From Trigonopsis variabilis (Eukaryota > Ascomycota > Trigonopsidomycetes > Trigonopsidales > Trigonopsidaceae), in assembly GCA_003707065.3 (NCBI GenBank), contig PPXM03000001.1, forward strand, positions 1,240,001 through 1,304,000: 64,000 nt of DNA, read 5' to 3'. Position numbers and translations under genes: made by a program. This document shows positions 13,401 to 23,778 of the stretch, in pieces. Positions within the stretch are counted from its first letter, which is position 1. The number at the start of each line of letters is the position of its first letter. A model generated the notes under the pieces. The model made no database searches. It worked only from the letters and a program-made list of their open reading frames with translations, and was not told the DNA's origin.

Positions 13401-14441
13401 TGATAAATTCGCAGCAAATACCGATGAGCTTAGATGAATAAGGCTGGCATTGCTCACTGCAAGACAAGACTAGCACTTCTAATGTATTTAAACACGTTTC
13501 GAGAAGACTAACGTCGTCGTCATTTTTCAGGCAGTCAAAAATTAGAGGTATAAAGTCGCCAGCGACAGACTGAAAACGATTGATATCAGTCCGACAGATT
13601 GTGCCGACAATTTGGATAAATAATCGTAATGAGACTGGGTCGGATTTGTAGAGGGAAAACTGATTTAGAAGATCTGAAACCAAAGTCTTGAATGATTCAT
13701 CATTCAGGTAAGGACAAAGATCACCTAAACTCTGACCGGCTCTGCGACGGATGACGACTAGTTTCGATTGTCCAATGCAAGATCTCAGGCTTTTCTCGAT
13801 GGTAGAAATATCAGAATCGTTGAGGAAAGGACCAAAGCGTCTGATTGAAAAAGCAAGGATATCAATGGCATCAACTGAAGTGAGAATTTCAGGAATAATG
13901 ACTGGGAGAACTATGGATGTCATTGATTTCGTGTTATTAAGACTGAGATTGGTAGAAGACAAGACAGCTCGAAGAGCAGTCGACGCGACGCTTGACTCAA
14001 TAAAAGATGATGACTTGGCCTTGGCTCTCTCATTGCTTTCCATGCTAGCCAGTTCGCTTAATAATTTACTCGTCATGGACTCATTGAGTAACTTGGCTAG
14101 GGGAGGAAGACTATAGTTAGTTTCATCGGATTCAATAAGCATGATATATCGCTTTCTGTCCTCCATTTCGACGCTCCAAGGTAGCAAACCTTTCAACTTT
14201 CTACATACCATTTGATAGCCAAGGTCTGGACCTCCGAATTCCCATCCGTTATACTTTTGATTATACCTTTGGTCACTTTCGAGGCCAAGGTGGAATCAGC
14301 CAGACTGAAATTCGGCCCAGTGAGAGTCGCTTGTAAATCATTCAAGGCCATGAATCGGAAATCAGCATCCGGAGATGACAGACCCTCCATCAGCTTTCCA
14401 ATCACGACTTGATTCACCGCCGGATCAGGTCGTCGTGCCAT
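10495..14441 (-). CDS. CAND1: Cullin-associated NEDD8-dissociated protein (CAND1/Knd1/TIP120), HEAT repeat
   Basis: CDS complement(join(10495..14110,14209..14441)), 1282 residues, close to the usual length of about 1230. CAND1 wraps around unneddylated cullin-RING ligases and exchanges their substrate-receptor modules. HEAT-like helices run through the whole protein. The N-terminal LLEKM-type start is seen as VVIGKLMEGLSSPDADFRFM, and the C-terminal TIP120 domain contains DDGLDSRKAAYENIYTLL, a recognised CAND1 hallmark. A long acidic loop (about residues 310-360, rich in D/E/N) interrupts the repeats, as in other family members. The 98-bp intron (14111-14208) was chosen because it joins VQTLAIKC to LPPLAKLL, matching the family's conserved VQNLAVKCLGPL stretch. 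A shorter 35-bp splice also keeps the frame but loses that match. Confidence 0.9.
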
Positions 14442-16310
14442 TGAGGTGTTTCACGAAAGGTTGGTAACGTCTTACCACAGACTTACCGCGTGGAGAACAT
14501 CGTGGATCTCATTGCCACGCCAGGATAGTTATGAGAAATACGGAGCCAGCGGTTTAGTATGAGACTCGATTATATAGTCTATCGTTGTGCTTATGTCTTT
14601 CGAAGCTTGCGAGAAGACTTTATTGAACGGGTGACTCGGAGACCCGCGAATGTCGTAAGAATTTCTAGCAGTTTATCCATAGAAGTGGGTTGAAAAGGCA
14701 CAGATATTCACTTATGACTTGTTTGGATATCTTTTCTAGTCACCCTGGCAAGATTAGTGCCGGGAGATCTAAGGATCCATCTTGCCCACTGGTCTTGAAG
14801 CTTGTCTAACCTGATATCTTTTCTAATGAATGAGTGAATGACTTTTGGAATGTTTTAATTTCCGCAGCTCTTATTAAGTGTGCCAATATGTCAAGGTTTG
14901 AGAATGGAGTTATACCACTTCTAGCGTTCTTCCTACTTTATCATGAGAATTCTTGTCTTTTTGCAGTCATCTGTGCCTCAATATCTATGTCGGCACTTTA
15001 TTATCACCTGTTCCTTTCAGAGTGACCATTGCAATCTCTTGCTCCAAAACCGTACTCATTTTCCCGGGTTCATACTAGCTTTGAAAAAGATGCGCGATGA
15101 TCAAATGGGCTAGAAAGTCTTTTGTGGTGCTCGACGTCTTAGAGCTATCCATCCTCAAATGGACGGTACAGTTTTCCATGATTGCTCGACGCTTTAGAGC
15201 GTGAGATTCACCTTCATATGAGCACCTACACATCTGCCATTCTCACTTTATCTATACTAGATCACTAGAGAGCTTTCTCAACAGAAACCTACTAAGAAAG
15301 TACCATAAACATGTTATTAGCGCCTACTGGTTCCTTCGTGTTACCCTTGCCTAGAACAATGAGTATCCACCTCTCCATGTCACTCTCCGTGTGATCTCTC
15401 GTCTACAGTGCCCATCTCATCACCAGTGGTTTTCTCCACTAAACTAGAGTTCAAATCCATCTTACTAGATCTGCCAACGCTGGATTGGCCGTTGCAAAGC
15501 CAAGCGCAAGGTGGACGTGCGATAAGTCTCCATCTGTATTGTCGCCCGAGCCTTCAGGTGCAACGATCTATGACGAATGATGATGTATCCATATTCACAT
15601 CTCAGGAACAGGGGTAGATCACCAAGACCCGACGTAGATCAACTGGGGTCGAACGAGCCCCTGGTGATAGTGGCAACGGTCTAGATCGAACCAGTTGTAC
15701 GTACGAACCAGAGAAGCGGCTAGGCTCCCTACTGTGACTTCACATGGTCTAGTACGAGTTTTCCTGGAGAATGGCACTGCAACGCTCGAGGCCAAATCAG
15801 TGAGAACCCGATTGTTGGGGTTATCCGTTCTAGGGTACAGGATGGGCCAAGGACATCGAGTCAAAACTAGATCTTGGCGACCATCCAGTGGCAACGATCT
15901 CGATTAGGAAAATTGCCCATGGGGAAACCACTGCATCTCGAGCACCTGGGAAAGAGCTACGGTTGAGAGTAGTATAGTCTCGAGGCGCCAAATAAATAAA
16001 TGTCTATAATTTCCTTCAAACAAATAAAAAACCGAGAGAATGACGACCGATGACGAGGAATCTTTCTGCGTCCGGGAAAAGATCGCGGCTCGGGGTTTGC
16101 GCTTGATAACACATTTAGGCTAGCGAGGACCCCGGTTTGGTGCAGGCCAGAAGTGTGCAATGTCCACCACTGGCAAAGAATCCGGGGAAGTCGAAGAGTT
16201 GTGTCGCGAAGCCAGGGAAAGCGAGCCACATATATCGAATTAGAGAGGCAGCGGCTCGTTTTGAAAAGATAAGAAAGAGCTTGGCTGGATAAAGCAAGGA
16301 TAGCAGCTGC

Positions 16311-16333
16311 GACCCTGGTCTTTCACCAGGGTC
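16311..16333. repeat. Perfect 9-bp inverted repeat (hairpin) in the long intergenic region
   Basis: GACCCTGGT, a 5-nt loop CTTTC, then ACCAGGGTC. The arms are fully complementary and GC-rich, so a stable stem would form in RNA. It could be part of a non-coding RNA or leader, or a palindromic protein-binding site. Confidence 0.5.
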
Positions 16334-17371
16334 TTCATCACGGCTCGCTACGCTCGGGCGAAATGCGGAAGGTGATAGGAGTGCACATTGTGTCGTTTAC
16401 GACCGTCAGACGTACTATATGAAAAAAACCCGGTAAAAAGAACATAAACCGAATTGAAACTTATCTAGGACCTTCCAGAAATAGCAAAAGATAGAAGAAA
16501 GAGGGCTAAAGCCGAAGAAAGCGACGGGTACTAATTCTCACTTTACCCCAGCTTCGAGTTTCCTAATCGAGGAATGGGGGCAGAAACGCCCACCAATCAA
16601 AACAGGACAATCCGCCGCTTTTGGCCCTAGCTGTCCTCCTAGTCCTGGTCGTCCTTGGTCTGCGAGTCAAGACGGGCAGGTGTTCCCCGCATAATGGACG
16701 ACTTGTTTGGAATGATTCTCGCTGATTACGAGGGTATAATTGCCAAATGACAGTGAAGTCAATCGCACGCCAAGATGCTGGATTCTGATAGGCTGACGAG
16801 GCCATGCAGCTCCAACCAGCACAATAGACAACTGCTCGTCTCCCACGTGTGCCGAGGCAATGACATCTTAAAATAGAGAACACAACTAAGAATAAACATA
16901 GAATAGTTGGAAGTTATTTGTAGTCAATTAGAATATTCTCTTTTTAGTCTTTTCCTTTCTCCATAGCCGTCTAGAACGAGTCAAAAACTCTGCACTTGCC
17001 AGGAATCAGGCGCGCTCCACCATCTGAATGATCTGGAAGCTACCCGTCTAGTCTGGGTACTCCACAGTGATTTAGTTTGCAGCACTTTAGGAGCATGAGG
17101 CGCGTGGCGACGGTAGGAGGGCATCTCAGACTTTTGTCAATGTGATGAGCGGGTGGTTGCTTTGTTGGTCAAGAAGCAGCTCTCATTTACGCCAAAGGCT
17201 ACATTGGTTGTCTTGTTCAGTCACGACGCCTGGCTCAGCAAACTACCCTCTCCCCCGTCGGGTTTCTCTCCTTCCGACTGATTTTGTTGTGTTTCGTCAA
17301 GTTCGACTTGAAGCCACCAGTGTTGCTTGGCTTCTAGAGGCTTTCTCTCTCGGACTTTGTGTGTTTGCAAG

Positions 17372-17654
17372 GTAAGCTAGATATGGCCTGTTTGCGAGCC
17401 TTGTTGGGCCCCAAGCCTAAAAGAGCAAAATTTTGGTCATCCCTTTGAGAGGCAAGAATCGATTCAGAATATTGATTTAATCGGAGATCGCAGTCCCGAT
17501 TCACTGTCTTTTGATCTTTTTATCCTCTTTTTTGGCCGTTTTTCAAGGCGTTGAGCTTGGTGACATTTCCTCGGATTTAAAGCTCGTATTTTTTTTCCTT
17601 GCCAAAAATCTCTAATGGCCTGTTTTTTTTTCTTGTCTTTCTTTCAATAACTAG
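17372..17654 (+). other. Candidate 5' UTR intron of the C2H2 regulator
   Basis: A strong donor (GCAAG|GTAAGC) at 17372 is matched by an acceptor with a branch-like AATAACTAG ending at 17654. Removing these 283 bases would take out two upstream ATGs (each in ATGGCCTG) and leave a leader without ATG up to the start codon at 17709. At 283 bp it would be much longer than the coding introns of this window. Inferred from splice signals only. Confidence 0.45.
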
Positions 17655-17708
17655 ATCGATCTCAAAGACTCGCCTTGCTTCAAAGATCGTTGTCTAACTA
17701 TAGTCATC

Positions 17709-20700
17709 ATGAACTCTCCTGGCTTGGGCTCGGAGAATCAACAAGGACGAGGAGCGGAACCTAAAAAGCCGTTTGTTATCAAGACTGACAAGCCTCGTCC
17801 TCATGTCTGCATGACATGTACAAGATCCTTTGCCCGCTTGGAGCATCTCAAGCGCCATGAGCGGTCTCACACCAAGGAGAAGCCTTTTCAGTGCCCGGTG
17901 TGTGAGCGATGCTTTGCTCGAAGGTAAGTGATGCCACTTTACGTCGTTTCATAGCTAACATTTAAATAGAGATCTCTTACTTCGACATCAGCAGAAGCTT
18001 CATGCGTCCTACCCCATCGCTCGAGCCAAAGGTAGAAAAGGAACTTCTTCCAAAAGCCGAGCATCGGCCGGTATCTCACCTTCTTCGTCTGCTACTCCTC
18101 CGGTCAAAATGAATGCTCCTCAAGGTTTGACCGATGATCCTTCGTTTAAAATGAAAATGGCTCCCAAAACATCCTCATCCTCCCGTCCTGGTCAACGGTC
18201 CAGAGCTGCGTCCTTTTCGGCTCAGACAGGTAATTCTTATATCAAAGTCAAGGATATTCCTACGTCTTCGGCCCAGCTCCCTCACACCGGCTCTGGAATC
18301 GTCAATTTCTCTACTCCTCAATTGGCAGCCATCAACCTCGACTCCAATTCCGACTCGGAAATCGGAAAGTTCTCTCTCAATGATTTTTACTCTCCAATGT
18401 TCATTAACCCTGCGTGGCTTGGAAATGGCTCGTCATCGCCAGAGACTCAGGCCCCTGGTTCTAGCCCCTCGATAGAAAGCCTCCTGCGAGGAATCCAAGC
18501 CAACAACAACAATAAAGGCTCCCCCAATAATCAAGATTTATACAATAATAATGTTGCTGCTGCTAACGATAACTCCAACTCGGTCAATAACAATTCTGCT
18601 ATCTTCTCGTCCTTTACAGGACAGCAGTCGGGTAACTTTCCCCAGATCAAGCAGGAGAATAATGAGAACCAATCGTTTGGCTGGATGCAAAATCTACATA
18701 GCGAGGAATTACCAGATATGCAATACAAAGACACCGGTCTTGGTGGCGTGATGGACCAAGGCCACATGGCCTCTCAAGCTCATGATCAGGCGCCAAGTGG
18801 CTTTCCTGATCTCTTGTCCGACTTGCGAGATAAAAATGGATCCAAAAACCAGTTTTCCAATCGACCAAACGCGCAAACCAATCAGGCCCTTGCTACTAGT
18901 CAACAAAACGGTGATCTTAGCAGAGGTCAACCAACGGCCATGTACAATGATTTTCTCAAGTCATTCATGGGCGATGAGATGGATCCAGAATCTTTTGGAT
19001 TCCCTGATCTCAAGTTTTCGGCCAGTGGATTGAGTCTGAGTGATATGATCATGCCAGATGCTGATGGGGAACCTCTTTTCAAGGAACCTTTCAATGCCAA
19101 CTTTCCTACCCAGCATAACCCAGTTACGCCTCCGCAAACGATAAGTCCCAATTCCTTGAATACGGAATCTTCTCTTCCTCTTGTCTCTGACCAAAATGGA
19201 CAACATTTTACTCCTCCCTCGTCCAAGCCGGCTTGTCTGTCGCGTGTGAATACATCTGAGTTGCCCACTCAAGTGCAGCAACTTCCGCAACAGGCCCCGA
19301 TGGATCAGGAACATTCCCTATTGGAGCATCCTCAACAGTATCTCTATTTGGTATCTGACGAATCACATAGCATAGGACCCAAGGTGACTCCTCAGATCAG
19401 ACTGCATCTTCTTGAATCTCTTTCTACTCCTACGCCATTTACCACCACTGCCAAGCCCCATTTGCCCAGCACAGTTGACCTTCAACGGTTCCTCGATGCT
19501 TACACTAGGGATTTTGTCCGGCATTTACCCTTTATTCATCCCACTCTTGAGATTACCGAGGAGAACGCACCTCTCTTATTGGCAATGGCTGCAATTGGAG
19601 CCTTGTATGAGTTTGAACCGGCCATTGCTCGAAATATCTTCGAAACTTCCCGGAGGTCCATCCATGTCTATCTTGAATGCCGTCGGGCACGATCTTCAGA
19701 GCTCAATAAGAACAATACAAATGAGGGAGAAGAAGAAACACCACTGTGGCTGGTTCAGTGTTTGACATTGGGAGTCATCTATGGATTGTTCTGCGGTGAC
19801 CCTGTCACCGCTGAAATTGCTGTTGCCCAAAGCTCAGCTGTTGTTTCTTTGTCTCAGTCGGCTAAGCTCCACCTCCTTCCTGCCAAGAAGGATATGAATA
19901 ATGCCAGCTTGCAAGAGAAGTGGAAACACTTTATTGATACTCAAACTAGAATACGGACTATGCATGCTGTTCATATCGTCAGCGTCATGCTTGCGACTGG
20001 TTTCAATATCGCTCCTGCCATGAGGGTCGAGGACGTTTCATGCGGATGTCCTTGTGATGAGTTCCTGTGGAGCGCGCGAACCGCAGACGAGTGGTACACT
20101 CTTTATAGGGAATACGAGAGCCGCGGCTCAGGTGAGAGCGCTTTATTTGGCTTGAATTATCATAGTCTTTTCAATTCCCTTTTATGTGCCAATTTCATGT
20201 CTGTGCCTCGCTTGCCTGTGGCTGGGTTCACCTTATTGTCGCTCATGTACGGTATCCATTCTCACATATATGAGCTCCTGCTGTCGAGACCTTCGAATGA
20301 CAAGTGGGATGAAACCGTGCGACCATTGGTCAATGCTACGAAATCGTGGGAGATGATCTGGTCGCTGAGCCCCTACGCGTCGTTGGAGCCCAGTGGACAA
20401 TACGGGCCAATGATGAATGATGGAGCGACCATGCTTTCACTTGCGAGGATTCGTCTTAGTGTTGATTACTCTCGCGTGAAAGAACTATTTTGGTCTCGTG
20501 ATTTCGTCGCTATGGGCTACGCTCTTTCTGAGATCAGCCACGAAGCTGGACTTAGAAAGGCCGCTGAATACAGCGCAGAGGCGATCTCTTTATGGGAAAA
20601 ACATTGCATTAGGTGGGACTCTGCTGCCGCTGGCCGCCAAACGTTTATCCATACCTTGATTACTCTTTTCGACGGTTCCTTGCTCCTGAGCGAGTACATC

Positions 20701-21132
20701 CAACGCCTTGAGACCAGGCTTGGAGTCATCCGATCTGGCAAGCCGACCTTGTCGCCTTCTGAAATTCAAGCTGCCTTGATGCTACTAGATGATGACGAAC
20801 GGGCATTATACATACGGTGTCGAGATCTCATCGTGCGAGTGGCTGATTTGGTGAGTCCCGGAGGCAATGGGCCTCAACCGAACCAGCTAGGCCGCCAGAA
20901 TTCATTCTCACGTCCCAAAATGGGAAGTGTTTCTCTGGATAGGCAGTTGAACGCGTTGAGTCTATCGTCAAACAGGCATGAATGGAGTTCCACTTCGTCG
21001 GGATTAGGATGCCAAATCTTGAAGACGGTTGGGACGATCTTTGAGAATTCGGTCGTGTGGCCATTCACTCCTGTCATGGCTGATGCTCTCAAGATCCGGG
21101 CCAGCCAGCTTGCGTCTATGGGAAGTGAATAA
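17709..21132 (+). CDS. C2H2 zinc-finger transcription factor with fungal-specific middle homology domain (KLF1-like)
   Basis: CDS join(17709..17923,17970..21132), 1125 residues. Two adjacent C2H2 fingers lie at about residues 33-88 (HVCMTCTRSFARLEHLKRH, then CPVCERCFARRDLLLRHQQ). The intron falls inside the second finger; its removal (46 bp, branch GCTAAC) completes it. A long low-complexity region rich in S, N and Q follows (about 90-520), typical of activation domains. The C-terminal half (about 570-900) resembles the fungal transcription factor domain, starting near LQRFLDAYTRDFVRHLPFIH. This finger pair and layout match S. pombe Klf1 and filamentous fungal relatives, nuclear regulators linked to long-term quiescence in fission yeast. 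The long upstream region suggests complex control. Confidence 0.87.
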
Positions 21133-21411
21133 ACTACTACTGCATTATCTTACCCTTGTACAAAAGCTAGATGGATGTTTATAATTTATGTTTGTGCTTT
21201 TGGTGTGATTATTTGCTACGCTGCTGATGATGAGTCGGATTATGCTTGGGTAATGTGGAGAAGGCTCGAGATGCCTATCAGTATACAAAGAATTAGAGCT
21301 ACTATGTTCATTGACGATGCAAAGGATATATTATTTGGATGCAATAGCGTAGATATGCAAATTTCCCGAGCGCACGAAACGTCTGCGGATATCATTGTAA
21401 CGACGAGCTCC

Positions 21412-23482
21412 TCAGCGCCTAAAGTCCACTTCATCGAATAATGTCGAGCGTGTTTGAATTAATGCAAGCAACTCCTTAACGAATTCGTAAAAAATTATAA
21501 TATTGTCGGCCACATGACCACTGGGTAGTTTTTCACCGTCTAATTGTATGACATCTTTATGTTCGCGACGAGCCCAACGTTTAAGTCGGGACTGGGGTCT
21601 GCCTGTAAGAAAGCCTTGATAATTATTAAGATGTGAGTCAAGCTTTTTATGATGCAATCTAGTTATTTGATTCCAGATGGCTTCTAGATGAGCCATGAGA
21701 GGAGATATGGGTGGTTTGGAGACGAGCGAGACTGGAGCAAAAGCGGACAGGTCATGGTCAACGAGGGAGGAGAATGCAAGAACTTCCGGAGGTTGCTGCT
21801 TGGAATAAGCACTGGACGCGTTCATTTCTCCAAGAAACCAGGGACGAAGGGAGAGATACCCGCAACTAGCGAGTTCGACGATGACGGCCGTCAAGGCCAG
21901 GTTTAAAGAAGGGGTATTTGATAAGAAGTTCCCGAGCTGAGCTATGATAGTAGATATAAAAGGATCGGAGACAGTCAAAGTTTTGAAAGTCAGCAAAGGG
22001 CTGGATAGCAAGGTGAACTTGTAGCGAGGAGGACAGCCGTCTGAGTTTGGATGAGGATAGATAAGGTCCTTTGGGAGGAAAGGATGGGATTCAATGGCAG
22101 TTTGTATGTCCTCAAGGTAGCATGGGTATGCCATGGAGGACATATATTGTGACTCAGGGAGCATTTTGACAAAGAAAGCGATCTCGGCGCCGTGGATGGA
22201 GACTGGACAAGGCTTCCGGGTCCCAGAGAGGGCCTTAACGAGAGATTGACAAGCAATAGGGTAATATGATCGAATCAGAGTCCTAGCTAGACCGAGACAC
22301 GTAGAAAGAATGAGAGGATCGGGAGACGAGAGGCCGGCACGGATGACATCATCAAGAGGATATATGGAAGGGTGGACGTCGTTATGAAGTTTTTGGCTGG
22401 CCAACGGAAAAGAAGAAGGGGAAGCTTTTTCTAGCAGAAGGGAAGGGTTTGGTTCCAGAGCGCAGAGATAGGACAGAATCACATAAGTCAGATCGTTATA
22501 AGAAAGACGGGCCAAGGATGAAGATAAAATTTGAAGAGCAGTAGCAGAAGTCTCCAAAAGAGCGGGGTATAACACTGGGGCAGAGAAGAGCACATGGACA
22601 TGTTCGAGCAATTGGCAACGCACAGGCTTCGAAGGGCATCTGATAAGGATGTCCTGGATAAATAAAAGATAACCTACAAATGGTGATGTAGATGGTACCT
22701 TGGGCTGTCTTGAAACCTGACTGAAAAGAGCACACGCCCCAGAAGCGATCAATGTCGCAAAATCGCTATCTAGAATCGTTTTTTCCAGCATGGGGCAGCT
22801 TTCTGTGGCTTCAGTCAGATAAAGAACCCCCATTTTGGAAAAGTCCCCTAGTGAGCCCTCCAAATAAACGTAATTAGTAAGGCAATAGAGTAACGGGAAG
22901 CCTTTCAGCTCCTGTGGTTAACAAAACACAGCACATGACCGTACCTCGTCTTTTTGCTCTGTCTCTAGCCAAGAGGGAATTGCATGAGGATAAGTTTTCA
23001 ATCGGAAGGACAATAAGCACAGCAGCTCCGTGTACTGTTCCAATGCTGGCCCTGAGAGAAATTGGCGGTTCTTCGTCAAGAACCTCGAAATAAGGCTGAC
23101 GAAATCCGAGCTCGTTAGAATATTCTCATCAGAGGCATCGACGATATAAATAAAGAGTCGGATCAGGTCTGTTAAAGATGCTGATTCCAAAGAGATTAAA
23201 GGCAAAGCCAAAATCAGAATGCGTGAATTTATAATCTCGCGGACGACTAATCTCAGGTCATTTGTATCCTGTAAGGAGCTTAATAGATCCACAAGGTCTC
23301 GTATCAAAGAGAGGATCACCAAAGCTTCGGGCTGGCTGTCTTGACAGCATGTCTGTCACCAGTTAGCCACGTTTCTTCAACATCTAACGTACTACTAATT
23401 GACCTATTAGTTCGTTTGTTGTTTTAGACCGCCCTGGATTCACTGATCCTGGACGGTGGAGCAGTTTCCGGATATGATCCAT
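21412..23482 (-). CDS. FHIP family protein (FTS-Hook-interacting protein, RAI16-like)
   Basis: CDS complement(join(21412..22911,22945..23352,23393..23482)), 665 residues. FHIP proteins are part of the FTS-Hook-FHIP complex that links early endosomes to dynein for long-range movement. The protein is an alpha-helical array. Recognisable family stretches are the region around FPLLYCLTNYVYLEGSLGDF (about residue 170) and the C-terminal NIIIFYEFVKELLALIQ, which matches the conserved FLKELAAIAQ-type end. Introns of 33 and 40 bp were placed by frame. The first exon (90 bp, 30 codons) begins at an ATG at 23482; a GCTAACT branch motif precedes its acceptor. It converges with the C2H2 gene and diverges from DSC1. 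Family assignment rests on motif memory, so it is good but not certain. Confidence 0.72.
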
Positions 23483-23778
23483 CCCGTGAAGGTCAGGAAG
23501 GAAAGGGCTACAATGAAGGAAAGAACAAAAACAATGCACTCTTTCTTCTATCTAAATTACGGAAGTTATACTGGTAACCAGAATTAAAGCCAACTGACTT
23601 AGTCACCATTCCTCAAAGCAAGAATTGCTTTCAGAAAGGCCATCTCAAATAGTGAGGACGCTTGTTGCTGTCGCTATAGAAAGGCGCCGCCAAGAAACTC
23701 TCCCAACGTCGCTCTCCACCCACCTTGGGACCCTTCTCCTTTGCCAACTTTTGCTAGACTCTGGCGCGCTTAGACCTG
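23483..23778. promoter_or_regulatory. Divergent promoter between FHIP and DSC1/TUL1 genes
   Basis: A 296-bp region between two outward-pointing starts. No gene or clear motif was recognised. Confidence 0.4.

Larger units (their letters stand above)
14442..17708. other. Long gene-poor region upstream of the C2H2 regulator
   Basis: About 3.3 kb with no supported protein gene, the largest gap in the window. Open frames here are short (at most about 106 codons), on both strands, and without domain motifs. No tRNA, 5S, SRP RNA, RNase P or U-snRNA signature was recognised by eye. The right part (about 16.9-17.7 kb) is pyrimidine-rich with long T runs and looks like the transcription start and spliced leader of the zinc-finger gene. 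The left part holds the CAND1 promoter. The middle has three imperfect copies of GTGGCAACGATCT (about 15558, 15671, 15889) and a perfect hairpin at 16311-16333. A non-coding RNA is possible but unproven. Confidence 0.45.

Noticed and set aside
14174-14208. Alternative 35-bp CAND1 intron with in-frame splice
   Set aside because: It keeps the frame but gives a sequence (CVEMEDRKRYIM) unlike any CAND1. The 98-bp intron restores the conserved IKCLPPL stretch and has a CTAAC-type branch word.
14834-15025. Plus-strand 63-codon hydrophobic open frame
   Set aside because: AT-rich chance frame without homology or a suitable neighbour exon.
15645-15661. T-arm-like GGGG...CCCC hairpin with TCGAACG loop, possible tRNA
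   Set aside because: No acceptor stem, D arm or anticodon arm can be drawn around it, and the loop order differs from TTCRANY.
15619-15894. Minus-strand 91-codon frame in the long gap, considered as a gene remnant
   Set aside because: No motif, no flanking exons with splice signals; more likely part of the non-coding stretch.
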